From assembly GCF_009733815.1 (NCBI RefSeq), contig NZ_WNXY01000008.1:62001-126000 (forward strand): 64,000 bases of DNA, read 5' to 3'. Source of the DNA: Pseudactinotalea suaedae. GTDB lineage: Bacteria; Actinomycetota; Actinomycetes; Actinomycetales; Beutenbergiaceae. This document shows, piece by piece, positions 1-8,885 of this stretch; positions within the stretch are counted from its first letter, which is position 1; the number at the start of each line of letters is the position of its first letter. Position numbers and translations under genes: made by a program. The notes under the pieces are model-generated. The model saw only the letters and a list, made by a program, of their open reading frames with translations, was not told the DNA's origin and ran no database searches.

Positions 1-533
1 GCGTCCCAGCTGCTGGAGCTGAGGAAGGCGATGTCGACGTTGAGCTGGCGCATGGTGCCTGCCGCGAGGCGACCGACCGACGACCGGTTGCGGTGGTCGA
101 GCAGGCCACCGGTGTGGATGACGTCGATCTGCTCGGCGTCGACCAGCTCCAGCAGAGTGCCGAAGTCGTTGGTGACCACGGTGAGCCGCTTCCGCTGAAG
201 CAGGTGCGGCACCATCGCGAGCAGCGTGGTGCCGGCGTCGAGGTAGACCGTCATGTCCTCGGCGACCATCTCGGCGGCGACCCTGGCCATCGTCGACTTG
301 TGGGCGACGTCCACGGTCTCCTTCTCCAGGCGCGCCGGCTCGAGCCCCAGGTGGCTGGCCAGTCGCACACCCCCGGGCACCGAGTGCACCCGACCGGCGC
401 GTTCGAGCACCTCGATGTCGCGCCTGACGGTCATGTGCGAGACCCCGAGGCTCTCGGTCAGCTCACGCACCGACAGCACGTTGGTCTCACGGAGCATCCG
501 GAGCAGCTCATCACGACGTTGGTCCGGGATCAC
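1..533 (-). CDS. DeoR-family transcriptional repressor (3' end beyond window)
   Basis: The reverse strand reads from a GTG at 533 into a typical DeoR N-terminal winged helix (QRRDELLRMLRETNVLSV, then VSHMTVRRDIEVLE) within the first ~50 residues. A DeoR-C sugar-phosphate sensor domain follows, with the motifs YLDAGTT and VVTND. DeoR proteins usually repress sugar or nucleoside catabolism genes and are released by a phosphorylated intermediate. The C-terminus lies off the window, so the regulated operon cannot be seen; the next gene upstream is an unrelated acetyltransferase. The family call is firm, the ligand is unknown. Confidence 0.85.
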   Translation of the reverse strand, partial: MIPDQRRDELLRMLRETNVLSVRELTESLGVSHMTVRRDIEVLERAGRVHSVPGGVRLASHLGLEPARLEKETVDVAHKSTMARVAAEMVAEDMTVYLDAGTTLLAMVPHLLQRKRLTVVTNDFGTLLELVDAEQIDVIHTGGLLDHRNRSSVGRLAAGTMRQLNVDIAFLSSSSWD

Positions 534-627
534 CGGCCACCCCCTCGTAGTCGACGCGTTCGGCGCCAACATTACGTCACATGACTTCACACGCGACCGC
601 GGCGGTGCACCACCGCCTCCAGCCGGC

Positions 628-1962
628 TCAGTACCAGTAGCCCAGCACCGGTGCGGTGATCGGCGTGAAGGCGACGTCGAGCCAACGGGCGGTCTCGAGG
701 TCGGTCTCGATCCGGCCGGCAGCCAGGAAGGTGGAGGCGGTGACGCCACCGAGCAGCAGCGAGCTGAGCTCGCTGATCCCGAGCACGACGCGACCCTGGT
801 CGCCCTCGTTCGCTCCGCCGTCGACCTTCTCGACCACACCGGTGCCCGACGCGTCGACCCCCAGGCGCCAGGCGCCGTCGGCGATCCCGAGCGGGTCGGT
901 GACCACGAAGGTGACCGCGCCCGGGACCCGGAAGTGCCGGGCCTGCAGGCAGCGCGCCACGTCGAGAATCCGCAGCCAGTGGTGGTCCCGCTCGGTGACC
1001 TGCAGGGCGCGGTCGTTGGCGATCATCCAGCGCAGCGGGTCGTCGAGGGAGCGCAGGCCGGCGGTCACGGTGCCGATGAGGTCGTGCTCGACGGCGTAGC
1101 GCCAGATGGCGGCGTAGGCGTCGCGACCGTCGGCGAGCGCGGTGATGACGTCGAGGGTGGAGGCGGGGAAGTCTGCCTCGTTCTCCTTCACGGTGTAGAC
1201 CAGGACGCCGCGCACCACGCCCTCGGCGTCGGTGTAGCGGACGCCGCGGACCTTCGGGTCGGGCTTTCCGGGGGTGAGGCCGGCGAGCCCGGTCCACAAC
1301 CGCGGCCAGCCGTCGATCTCACCGGGGCGGCTGCCCCGGGTGGCCTCGTTGAGGGCGGCCAGGTCGCGCTCGATGTCCTCGCGCTCGATGTGGTCGAGCC
1401 GCCCCGGGTTCTCGCCCTCGGTGGGGCGCGGACCCACCCAGCCGGCGCGGCGGGTGTTGATCGTCCAGGTGCCGGTGCGGGCAGCGATCCCGAAGCCGTA
1501 GCGGCCGTAGAGGGTGGCCTCGGAGACGGTCAGGCCCGCGATCGGGAGGCCGGCATCGGCGGCTGCGCGCAGCTCACCCTCGAGCAGGGCGCGGGCGATG
1601 CCCCGACGGCGGTGCGTCGAGGACACGGTCACCGCGCTGATCGACCACATCGGCAGGAACGAGTCGGCATCGACCGTGACGTCCATGACCCAGGAGTTGA
1701 CCGTGGCCACCGGGGCGCCCGGCACAGCTCCCCGCGGGTCGTAGACGCCGACCATCCGGTTGCCGTGGAACGACTCGCGCCACCCCTGCACCTGCTCCGG
1801 CGTGGGGCGCTCGCCGAGGAAGCCTCGCCCGACCGTGGCGTTGTAGAGGTCGAACTCCTCCCCCGCCGTGGCCACGGTGCGGTACTCCAGGCCCCGGGAG
1901 GCCAGAGCTTCGGTGGATCGAGGGTCGAGCGGGACGGTCTCAGCGACGGTGCGGTCGGTCAT
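628..1962 (-). CDS. Eis-type GNAT N-acetyltransferase
   Basis: A 444-residue protein with two GNAT halves and a C-terminal SCP2-like domain, as in mycobacterial Eis. The acetyl-CoA loop RRRGIARALL follows an AVTVSSTHR strand. The motif YGRYGFG carries the tyrosine that serves as general acid in Eis, and the chain ends in the aromatic GYWY (Eis family members end near an aromatic carboxy-terminal residue). Eis proteins acetylate amines of aminoglycosides, polyamines or peptides in the cytoplasm. The ATG at 1962 is preferred; an upstream in-frame ATG at 2010 would add 16 residues of poor quality. Substrate is not predictable. Confidence 0.85.
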   Translation of the reverse strand: MTDRTVAETVPLDPRSTEALASRGLEYRTVATAGEEFDLYNATVGRGFLGERPTPEQVQGWRESFHGNRMVGVYDPRGAVPGAPVATVNSWVMDVTVDADSFLPMWSISAVTVSSTHRRRGIARALLEGELRAAADAGLPIAGLTVSEATLYGRYGFGIAARTGTWTINTRRAGWVGPRPTEGENPGRLDHIEREDIERDLAALNEATRGSRPGEIDGWPRLWTGLAGLTPGKPDPKVRGVRYTDAEGVVRGVLVYTVKENEADFPASTLDVITALADGRDAYAAIWRYAVEHDLIGTVTAGLRSLDDPLRWMIANDRALQVTERDHHWLRILDVARCLQARHFRVPGAVTFVVTDPLGIADGAWRLGVDASGTGVVEKVDGGANEGDQGRVVLGISELSSLLLGGVTASTFLAAGRIETDLETARWLDVAFTPITAPVLGYWY

Positions 1963-2080
1963 GGCCGCAACGCTAGCCGTGGGGCCCGACACTCGGCCAG
2001 GCCAATCCACCAGAAGGGGTCGACGCGTGACGGTCGCCGCCGCACGAGAGTACTTCCGTTCCTTTCGGCCGCTACCCGGC

Positions 2081-2090
2081 CTGTGGACAG
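2081..2090. repeat. DnaA-box-like CTGTCCACAG (minus orientation)
   Basis: CTGTGGACAG reads as CTGTCCACAG on the reverse strand. The same 10-mer lies inside both copies of the 41-bp repeat near 14.6 and 17.4 kb. It resembles the actinobacterial DnaA box TTGTCCACA. It sits 18 bp before the mntA-like start, so it could equally be a local promoter element. Confidence 0.35.
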
Positions 2091-2107
2091 CTCGTTACGC
2101 TGACCAT

Positions 2108-2437
2108 ATGTCCAGCGCCGCAGCGCCCCTCGGACGGCCCCTCGGAGGTCCAACAGGCCGTCTCGTCGCCGCACGACGACACGAGCTGCGCGAGGTGCTA
2201 CGCCGGCACGGCGTGAGCAATGCCCGGATCTTCGGGAGCGTTGCGCGGGGTGACGACCGGGAGGGCAGCGACCTCGACCTCCTCGTCGACCTGGACACAG
2301 GTACGAGCCTCGTCGACCTGGTCGGTATCCAGCTCGAGCTCGAGGATCTTCTCGGCATCTCGGTTGACCTGATTCCCGCCAACGGTGTGACCGAGCGCGT
2401 TCGCAGCTCCGCCGAGTCTGACCTGATGCCGCTGTGA
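2108..2437 (+). CDS. mntA: MNT-family nucleotidyltransferase antitoxin (MntA-like)
   Basis: A 109-residue minimal nucleotidyltransferase with the signature GSVARGDDREGSDLDLL, that is G-S-x10-D-x-D, which binds metal and NTP. In MntA-HepT (type VII) toxin-antitoxin systems this enzyme transfers AMP to a tyrosine of the HEPN toxin and silences it. The ATG at 2108 is chosen because translation further upstream lacks family similarity. The stop overlaps the GTG of the following HEPN gene, so the two are translationally coupled. Confidence 0.85.
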   Translation: MSSAAAPLGRPLGGPTGRLVAARRHELREVLRRHGVSNARIFGSVARGDDREGSDLDLLVDLDTGTSLVDLVGIQLELEDLLGISVDLIPANGVTERVRSSAESDLMPL

Positions 2438-2784
2438 GCCGATCGGACGCCGACCTGCTCGAGGACATCGAGAACGCGATCGGTGCGATTCGATCGCACC
2501 TGACGCACGGGCCGCTGACCGAGCCGTTGGTCATGGACGCCGTATCCATGCGGCTGCTCGAAATCGGCGAGTCGGTCAAGGCGCTCAGCGACACCGCCAA
2601 AGCTTCTGAGTCCGGGATCAAGTGGCGGCAGATCGCGGGCATGCGTGACGTCCTCGCTCATCACTACTTCGCCACGCATCCCGAAATCATCCAAGCAACG
2701 GTGGACAAGGACCTCGGTGAGCTTGCTGGTGCGGTGAGCCGGATGCGTGGGCGCCAGCAACAGCTCTCAGACGGCGGCACCTAG
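2434..2784 (+). CDS. hepT: HEPN RNase toxin (HepT-like)
   Basis: A 116-residue all-helical DUF86/HEPN protein beginning at a GTG that overlaps the antitoxin stop. It carries the active-site motif RDVLAHHY, that is R71-x4-H76-x-Y78. The Rx4H pair is the RNase centre and Tyr78 is the residue normally AMPylated by the MNT partner. All three key residues are present, so the toxin looks functional. Likely role is stress or anti-phage RNA cleavage in the cytoplasm. Confidence 0.87.
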   Translation: MSRSDADLLEDIENAIGAIRSHLTHGPLTEPLVMDAVSMRLLEIGESVKALSDTAKASESGIKWRQIAGMRDVLAHHYFATHPEIIQATVDKDLGELAGAVSRMRGRQQQLSDGGT

Positions 2785-2923
2785 GCCCATGGACGGCGGA
2801 TTCACCGTTGCCCGTCTCGTCGCACCGTCAGTCTCCGGAGGGCAAGAGCCCGCACTCGAATTGACCGCTGCCGTGTCCTCGACACCCATGTCTACAAGAC
2901 ACGTGACGTCACGGCGGGCTGCT

Positions 2924-3784
2924 TTACGCCAGCACCTCACGCAGCGTCACGGCGAACGCGGCAGGGTCGTTGCCCGGTGACCACTCGTTGGCCACGAAGC
3001 CGCCGTGGTCGCCGGGGAAGACCACCGGGTCGACCCCGAGCAGCGCGGCCAGCGCCTCGCCGCCGCGGCGGGCCATCGCTCCGGCCCCCTCGGCACCGAT
3101 CGCCGGCACGATGCGCACCCCGGTCGCCTTGAGGGCCTCGGCGTCGGGCAGGTACGGCGGCATCGCCATGTTGTAGGCGAGCAGCGGGTCCTCGCGCGAG
3201 CCGTCGTCCTCGGTGGGCATCCCGAGCTGCGCGGGGTCGGGGTCGGGCTGGTCCAGGTAGTCCGGCGTCAGCTCTCCGGTGTGCATGACCAGCCGGACGA
3301 ACTTCGCCATCGCGGGGCCGAAGCCACGCTGCCGGTAGGTCTCGACGATGTCCTCGTTGACCTTGAGCAGCACCTCGGCATCGGGCAGCAGCAGCGTGAG
3401 CGGTGGCTCGTGCGCCACCAGTGTGCGCACGTCCTGCGGGTGCGCCACCACCCAGGGCAGCGCGGCCTGCGCGCCGCCGCTGGAGCCGAACGCGTCGACC
3501 GGTCCGAGCCCGGCGGCCTCGACCACGCGGTGCAGGTCGTCGCCGTGGATCTCGACCGTGACCTCACCACCCGCGGTGAGGTGGCTGCGCTCCGCCATGC
3601 GCGGGTCATAGGTGAGCACCACCCGGTCGTCCAGGTGCCCGACCAGCTGCGCGAAGCCGGAGGCCCCCATGGGCGAGCCGAACACGAACAGCGGCGGGTG
3701 ATCGCTCGGCCCGTCCGGCTCGTGGACGTCGTAGGTCAGCACCGCGCCGGGCACCTCGAGGGTGTGGGTGGTCGTCGTGGGCAT
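2924..3784 (-). CDS. alpha/beta hydrolase
   Basis: A 286-residue alpha/beta-hydrolase. The FGSPMG segment near residue 36 fits an oxyanion loop, GSSGG near residue 101 is the nucleophile elbow, and the terminal DHGGF supplies the catalytic histidine. No signal peptide is present, so it is cytoplasmic. It is probably transcribed alone: the PBP cluster's small membrane gene ends downstream of its start on the same strand with an 86-bp gap. Substrate is unknown; esterase and C-C hydrolase are both possible. Confidence 0.75.
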   Translation of the reverse strand: MPTTTTHTLEVPGAVLTYDVHEPDGPSDHPPLFVFGSPMGASGFAQLVGHLDDRVVLTYDPRMAERSHLTAGGEVTVEIHGDDLHRVVEAAGLGPVDAFGSSGGAQAALPWVVAHPQDVRTLVAHEPPLTLLLPDAEVLLKVNEDIVETYRQRGFGPAMAKFVRLVMHTGELTPDYLDQPDPDPAQLGMPTEDDGSREDPLLAYNMAMPPYLPDAEALKATGVRIVPAIGAEGAGAMARRGGEALAALLGVDPVVFPGDHGGFVANEWSPGNDPAAFAVTLREVLA

Positions 3785-3870
3785 CGAAGGTCCTCTCGTC
3801 GTGGGTGTGACGGTAGCCAGTGGGCTCCGTCAGCACCACCGTTCGCCGGTCGGCGCAGCGACGTGTGATC

Positions 3871-4212
3871 TCACAGCAGCCCCAGCCCGAGCACGAGAGC
3901 CGCCACCACCAGCGTGACCACCGCCTCGACGAGGGCGAGCACGCGCAACCGGCTGCCTCGCCCGGCGAGGGCGAACCCGACCACCGGACCGAGCAGTCCC
4001 ACGCCGACCGCCGCCAGCGCGAGCCGCGATGCCGCCTCCTGCTGCTGCCGCGTGGGCAGCTCACCGAAGAACGGGGCGGCGGTGATGAGCGCCCCGTAGC
4101 CGAGCACCGGCCAGGAGATCCAGGCGACGAGGAGGATCCCGGCGAGCACGGTGCGCGACACCCCGAGGCGGTGACCCGTGCGCCTGCGGGACGCACCGCC
4201 GTCGGGCGTCAT
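3871..4212 (-). CDS. small membrane protein coupled to the PBP gene
   Basis: A 113-residue protein with three hydrophobic helices (about residues 19-40, 64-84 and 90-113). Its ATG overlaps the stop of the upstream penicillin-binding lipoprotein gene (ATGA), so both are made from one transcript. No family was recognised. Position suggests a role in the membrane next to the transpeptidase, but this is inference only. Confidence 0.6.
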   Translation of the reverse strand: MTPDGGASRRRTGHRLGVSRTVLAGILLVAWISWPVLGYGALITAAPFFGELPTRQQQEAASRLALAAVGVGLLGPVVGFALAGRGSRLRVLALVEAVVTLVVAALVLGLGLL

Positions 4213-6152
4213 CGGTTGACGTCCTCCAGGAAGCTCTCGACGACGGAACCCGCCGCACCCGCTCCGTGGCCGCCGCCCTGGACGAGCGCCGCGACCGCCA
4301 GATCCCCCTGGTAGGCGATCATCCAGGAGTCGACCCGGTAGTCCTCGCCCTCCCCGGCCTCGGCCGAGCCGGTCTTGGCGTGGACCGGCTCCCCGGGCAC
4401 GTCGGCCAGCAGCGTCGCGGTGCCCTCCTCGACGACCGCCCGCATGAACGCGGCGAGCGTCTGCGCCTCCTCGGCGCTCAGCGGCTGGGCGGGTGCGTCG
4501 CCGGCGGCTGCGCCGCCGTCGGCAAGGTCGTCGGGCTCGAGCACGAGCCGGGGCGTGACGACCTCGCCGGCCTGGATGGTCGCCGCGACGACGGCCATCG
4601 CCAGCGGTGAGGCGAGGATGTCTCCCTGTCCGATGAGCGAGGCCGCGAGCTCGGTGTCGGTCATCTCGGTCGGCACCGTGCCTGTGTAGGCGGGCCAGTC
4701 GACGCGCAGCGCCTGGCCGAGTCCCAGGCTCGCCGCAGCATCGGCGAGCTGCTGCGGCGTCAGCTGGTCGCGCGCGTTGATGAGCGCGGAGTTGCAGGAC
4801 TGCGCGAGCGCCTCGGTCAGCGTGATGTCGCCGACGTAGGCGCTCGGGTAGCCCGGGTAGTTCCTGATGGTCCGGCCGGACACGGTCGCCACCTGCGTGC
4901 ACGAGACGACGTCGTCGGCCGCGAAGCCCGCCCGGAGCAGCGCGAGCGCGGTCACCATCTTGAAGGTCGATCCCGGCGCGAGGGTCGCCAGCATCGCGAG
5001 GTTCTGCCCCTCGGTGCCGGGCCCGTTCGCCACCGCCAGCACCTCCCCGGTGGAGGGCCGGATCGCCACCAGCCCCGCGGGCGCCTCCTGGGTCTCGAGG
5101 GCGTGCTCGGCCGCGGTCTGCATCGCCGTGGCGAGCGTGAGCTGGAGGTCGCCGCCGTCCGTCGTCTCCTCCTCGTAGAGCACCTCGCTCTCGTCGCCGT
5201 GGCTGAACGTGACCACGAGACCGGGCGTCCCCCGCAGGTGCGCGTCGTAGGTGTGCTGCAGCCCGGAGAGACCGACGACGTCGCCCGGTCCGACGGCGCC
5301 CTCGGACGCCTCGATGATCTCGGCCGTGGCCTCGCCCGCCCGGCCCAGCAGCGGACGCGCCCAGCTCGCGGTCGGCGCGAGCGGCAGCTCGTCGGGCAGG
5401 GCGACCGCGCCGGGGATCGACTCCAGCTCCGCGAGGGGCACCTCGTCGGACTCCTGCCGGACGGTGATGATCTCGACGAACGCCCGCGGCCCGGCGGCCA
5501 TGACGCGCTCGGCGTACCCGACAGGGTCGTCGAGCCCCACGACCTCGGCGAGGGCTACGGCGGCCGCGTGGATCTCCTCGTCCTCGACGTCGTCGGGCAG
5601 CGCGGTCTTGTCGATACCGACGCGGTAGACCGGTCGGCCGGTGACGATGGGGACGCCGCCCCCGTCGCGGATGTCGCCCCGCTCCGGCTCAGGGCGGGTC
5701 AGCCGGAGCTCACCGCCCATGCCCAGCCCTTCCGCGAGCGCGGCCTCGTCGTAGGCGGCCTGCCAGTTCCCGTCCTGGTCCTCGGTCACCTGGGCCTGGG
5801 TGGTGTAGGTCCAGTCCTCGGCGCCGTCCTCGTCGAGATCCCAGGCCCACTCGAGGACGACGTCGGCGGCCCGAGGGCCGTCGTCGGCCAGCGTGCGGGG
5901 CTCGCCGATCTCGATGGCGATGACCCGCCTCGGGAGGTCGGCGAGGTTGGTCAAGGGGATGGTCAGATCGACGTCGGTCCACAGGGACTCGGTCTCCCCG
6001 CTCGCCAGCACCTCGGCGAGCCGGTGCGCGGCGCGCTCGTGCTCCGCGCGGTCGGGCTCGGTGCCTGGCTGGTTCCCGGTGCAGGCTCCCAGACCGAGAG
6101 CGGCGATCATCACGAGTGACGGGACGACAACCCGTCGGCGAAGTCGTGTCAT
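4209..6152 (-). CDS. MecA-like class B penicillin-binding lipoprotein (transpeptidase)
   Basis: A 647-residue protein with a lipoprotein signal ending in the lipobox LGAC (Cys24), an NTF2-like MecA N-terminal domain, a PBP dimerisation region and a C-terminal transpeptidase domain. The three penicillin-binding motifs are intact: S395-T-F-K398, S452-C-N454 and K593-T-G595. It should cross-link peptidoglycan outside the membrane and, by analogy with MecA-type enzymes, could be a low-affinity target protecting against beta-lactams. It is divergent from a LysR gene across 82 bp that contain a LysR operator, which suggests beta-lactam-responsive control. The start at 6152 gives the signal peptide; longer readings run into the LysR gene. 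Confidence 0.87.
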   Translation of the reverse strand: MTRLRRRVVVPSLVMIAALGLGACTGNQPGTEPDRAEHERAAHRLAEVLASGETESLWTDVDLTIPLTNLADLPRRVIAIEIGEPRTLADDGPRAADVVLEWAWDLDEDGAEDWTYTTQAQVTEDQDGNWQAAYDEAALAEGLGMGGELRLTRPEPERGDIRDGGGVPIVTGRPVYRVGIDKTALPDDVEDEEIHAAAVALAEVVGLDDPVGYAERVMAAGPRAFVEIITVRQESDEVPLAELESIPGAVALPDELPLAPTASWARPLLGRAGEATAEIIEASEGAVGPGDVVGLSGLQHTYDAHLRGTPGLVVTFSHGDESEVLYEEETTDGGDLQLTLATAMQTAAEHALETQEAPAGLVAIRPSTGEVLAVANGPGTEGQNLAMLATLAPGSTFKMVTALALLRAGFAADDVVSCTQVATVSGRTIRNYPGYPSAYVGDITLTEALAQSCNSALINARDQLTPQQLADAAASLGLGQALRVDWPAYTGTVPTEMTDTELAASLIGQGDILASPLAMAVVAATIQAGEVVTPRLVLEPDDLADGGAAAGDAPAQPLSAEEAQTLAAFMRAVVEEGTATLLADVPGEPVHAKTGSAEAGEGEDYRVDSWMIAYQGDLAVAALVQGGGHGAGAAGSVVESFLEDVNR

Positions 6153-6205
6153 GCCGGAAGTCTGTGTCGCTCGGCGAGCGATGTCGAAGACGACTACGTC
6201 ATGAA

Positions 6206-6226
6206 GGTATGCAGAGTCTGTATACC
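6206..6226. promoter_or_regulatory. LysR operator between PBP and LysR genes
   Basis: GGTAT-N11-ATACC is a textbook LysR T-N11-A site. The whole 21-bp stretch is palindromic about its centre with a single mismatched pair. It ends 8 bp before the LysR GTG and lies 54 bp upstream of the divergent PBP start. The distal half (TATACC) could serve as the -10 of a leaderless LysR transcript, which would make the site autoregulatory. Confidence 0.7.
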
Positions 6227-6234
6227 CTGACGAC

Positions 6235-7134
6235 GTGGACCTGCTGACGCACCTCCGTGCCTTCCTCGCGGTCGCCGAGGAGCACAGCTTCACGGGCGGT
6301 GCCGCGGCCACCGCGGTGGCCCAGCCGGTGCTGAGCCGACGGGTCGCGGCGCTGGAGCGCGAGCTGGGCGGGCCGCTGTTCGACCGGGTCTCGCGTGGGG
6401 TCCGGCTGACATCGCTGGGCCGCGCGGTGCTGCCGCACGCCCGTGACGTCGTCGTGCGCGCCGACCATCTGCTCGACGCCGCGCGGTCGCACGTCCTCAG
6501 CGACGTGCGCGCCGCCCTCCCCGGCTACGCCGACCCCCAGGTGCTGGCGCGGCTGCGCAAGCGTCTCAGCGGGCTCGGGATCTCGCTGGCGCTGCCCGAG
6601 CTGGCGGCGGGGGCGCGGGAGGAGGCGCTGGCGCGGGGCGTGGTGCAGCTCGCGCTGCTGCCGGCCCCGCCCGACCGCGCCGACCTCCTGGTGCCGCTCG
6701 GCGGTGCGAGCGTGCCGGGTCGGCTCCGCGGCCGGCGGCTGCACCTGGAGCAGCTGCGCGACTCCGACGACGTGCCTGGCGCAGCGCCGCGGCTGCTCAT
6801 CCAGCCCGAGGACGACGTCCCGCACGTGCGCGACCACCTCACCCAGGTTGCGCACGCGGCCGGGCTGGCGGCCGACCAAGTAATTACCGGGCTGCCGCTC
6901 TCGGAGTCGTGGACCGCGGTGCACGAGCGCGGCGACGTGCTCGTGTGCGCCGAGCCGGAGGCACGGCGGCAGGGGCTGGAGTTCCGGCCGTTGGCGCCGG
7001 CCGGCGTGCGCGGGTATCGGCTCAAGCTGGCGGCGGACCACCCGGGCGCGGCGATCCTGCTCCAGGACCGCGCCACCCTGCTGGAGCTGCTGGCCGAGGC
7101 GGTCGGCGGCGAGGTCGTGGAGGCAGGGGCGTGA
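6235..7134 (+). CDS. LysR-type regulator (BlaA/AmpR-like)
   Basis: A 299-residue LysR-family regulator. The N-terminal helix-turn-helix spans residues 1-60 (FTGGAAATAVAQPVLSRRVA, then LGGPLFDR), followed by an effector-binding domain. The GTG at 6235 has no Shine-Dalgarno sequence and sits 8 bp after the operator, consistent with leaderless translation. Its stop overlaps the GTG of the next gene, a cytoplasmic SxxK protein. The layout matches the BlaA/BlaB regulators of Streptomyces cacaoi beta-lactamase. It probably controls the divergent penicillin-binding protein. Confidence 0.85.
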   Translation: MDLLTHLRAFLAVAEEHSFTGGAAATAVAQPVLSRRVAALERELGGPLFDRVSRGVRLTSLGRAVLPHARDVVVRADHLLDAARSHVLSDVRAALPGYADPQVLARLRKRLSGLGISLALPELAAGAREEALARGVVQLALLPAPPDRADLLVPLGGASVPGRLRGRRLHLEQLRDSDDVPGAAPRLLIQPEDDVPHVRDHLTQVAHAAGLAADQVITGLPLSESWTAVHERGDVLVCAEPEARRQGLEFRPLAPAGVRGYRLKLAADHPGAAILLQDRATLLELLAEAVGGEVVEAGA

Positions 7135-8048
7135 CCGAGGTGCTGGGCGAGTCGGTCGAGGCGATGCAGGTCGCCCACGAGATCCTCGAGCGCTGGCAGC
7201 GACTCGGGCTGCGCGGAGCGCTGCTCGCCCGGAACGTCGACACCAGTGAGCAGCTGGGGTTCGCCGCCGACGAGCAGTTCCCGCTCGCCTCGGTGGTCAA
7301 GCTGCCGCAGGCGCTGGTGCTCCAGGACCGGATCGCGCACGGCCGCCTCGACGGCGCGCACCTGGTCTCCCTCGAGCCGGCCATGGCGACGCCCGGCCCG
7401 ACCGGAGCGGCCCGGTTCCGCCACCCGGCACGGATCGCCGTCGAGGACCTGATCTACCTCACGATGTCGATGAGCGACAACGCCGCCGCGGACGCACTGT
7501 TCGCGCTCGTCCCCGAGGACGAGGTCACCGCGCAGCTGCGCGCGTGGGGCTATGAGGACATCGTCATCCGGCACCCGATGCGGGCGCTGTACGACGCCGT
7601 CGCCCGGTGGTCGGACAACGACATGCGGATGGCGCTGCGGATGGCCGCTGCTGCCACCACCTCCGGTGGCGGGCACACGCTGCCCGTGCTCGACGTCTCC
7701 TCGGGCAACGTGGGCACGGCCCGCGCGCTGGTCACCCTGGTGAGCGACATCTGGACCGACACGGTGTCCGTGCCCGCCGCCACCGCCCGGGTCCGCGAGC
7801 TGATGAGCACGCCGGTCACCCGGCACCGGCTCGGCGCCGAGCTCGCCTCCGACAGCGTCACGGTGAGCTCGAAGACCGGGACGTTCCTGCACGCCCGGCA
7901 CGAGGTCGGGCTGGTCCAGACCGCCACAGGGGACCGCATCGCGATCGCCGCGCTGACCGAGTCGAGCGTGCCCGCCGAGGTGCAGCCCGAGGTCGACCGC
8001 GCCATCGGGCGCGCGGCCCGGCTCGCGGTGGAGGTGCTCCGGGACTAG
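7131..8048 (+). CDS. cytoplasmic class A beta-lactamase-like serine protein (BlaB-like sensor)
   Basis: A 305-residue class A-fold protein with S54-V-V-K57, S115-D-N117 and K248-T-G250, in correct order and spacing. There is no signal peptide or lipobox, so it stays in the cytoplasm. No omega-loop ExxLN motif (the Glu166 deacylation residue) is visible, so it should be acylated by beta-lactams but turn over slowly. The GTG start overlaps the LysR stop. In S. cacaoi such a protein (BlaB) is needed with a LysR activator for beta-lactamase induction, so a ligand-sensing role is inferred. Confidence 0.75.
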   Translation: MTEVLGESVEAMQVAHEILERWQRLGLRGALLARNVDTSEQLGFAADEQFPLASVVKLPQALVLQDRIAHGRLDGAHLVSLEPAMATPGPTGAARFRHPARIAVEDLIYLTMSMSDNAAADALFALVPEDEVTAQLRAWGYEDIVIRHPMRALYDAVARWSDNDMRMALRMAAAATTSGGGHTLPVLDVSSGNVGTARALVTLVSDIWTDTVSVPAATARVRELMSTPVTRHRLGAELASDSVTVSSKTGTFLHARHEVGLVQTATGDRIAIAALTESSVPAEVQPEVDRAIGRAARLAVEVLRD

Positions 8049-8098
8049 CTGGGCCCAGCCCCCGAACTACGACTGCACGTCGTTCGGCGTCGGCAAGG

Positions 8099-8833
8099 TC
8101 ACGCGAGGTTCCCGCTCGTTGCTGCCGTGATGATGACGGCTGCGACCTCGTATGGATGAGTCACCATCGAGAGGTGTCCGGTCTCCAGCTGTGTCACCGC
8201 GGAGCCGGCACGATCGGCCATCTGCAGCTGGAGCGGCAGCGGGATGCTGCCGTCGCGGGAGCCTGCGACGTACCAGGACGGGACCGTCTGCCACCCCTGC
8301 TCCGCCGCAGCCGGAGCTCCGACGGCACTGAAGGTGATCGGGCGCTGCTTGGCGTAGAACGCGTCCTGCTCCTCCGCGGACAGGCCGGTCGCGAACGCCG
8401 GCTCGAACGGTCCGCGCTGGATGTAGAGGTCGAGGTCTCCCTCAGGTGCGCCCGGGTACGCGACCATGTCGAAGAGCTGGGTCGGGTCGACCGGGCCGGC
8501 GCTGTTGAGCAGGTCCAGCAGGCTCTCGCCCTCGGCCGGGACGAACGCATTGACGTAGACGAGTGCGCGGACGCGGGGCTCGGAGACGGCGGCTGCTCCG
8601 ATCAGCGCGCCACCGTAGGAGTGGCCCACGAGCACGACAGGTCCGCTCGTGCGTTGGTGGAGGAAGGCGGCGAGATAGTCCGTGTCTCCGGAGAGCGATC
8701 GCAGCGGGTTCGCGAACTCGAGGACGGCGTATCCGTGCTGGGTGAGGGTCTGCTGCACCGCGGTGAAAGAGCTCGCATCGGTCCACGCCCCGTGGACGAT
8801 GACGATGGTGGGCTTCGGGGCAAGGTCCGTCAT
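8099..8833 (-). CDS. alpha/beta hydrolase (EstC-like)
   Basis: A 244-residue alpha/beta-hydrolase of the salicylate/pyrethroid-esterase-like group. VHGAW forms the oxyanion hole, GHSYGG is the nucleophile elbow, AGSRDGSI supplies the acid and TGHLSM the histidine. No signal peptide. It is the last gene of a TetR-led operon, 52 bp after the GyrI-like gene. The start at 8833 follows an AAGG-rich ribosome site; earlier in-frame codons lie inside the upstream gene. Confidence 0.8.
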   Translation of the reverse strand: MTDLAPKPTIVIVHGAWTDASSFTAVQQTLTQHGYAVLEFANPLRSLSGDTDYLAAFLHQRTSGPVVLVGHSYGGALIGAAAVSEPRVRALVYVNAFVPAEGESLLDLLNSAGPVDPTQLFDMVAYPGAPEGDLDLYIQRGPFEPAFATGLSAEEQDAFYAKQRPITFSAVGAPAAAEQGWQTVPSWYVAGSRDGSIPLPLQLQMADRAGSAVTQLETGHLSMVTHPYEVAAVIITAATSGNLA

Positions 8834-8885
8834 GGTGTTGCCTTTCGATGAGGATGCGAAGTGAGGGGGCAATCGATCCGTGGCA

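Noticed and set aside
253-2103. A 616-residue + strand reading frame
   Set aside because: It is antisense to the DeoR and Eis genes and low-complexity; it is a shadow of high-GC codon bias.
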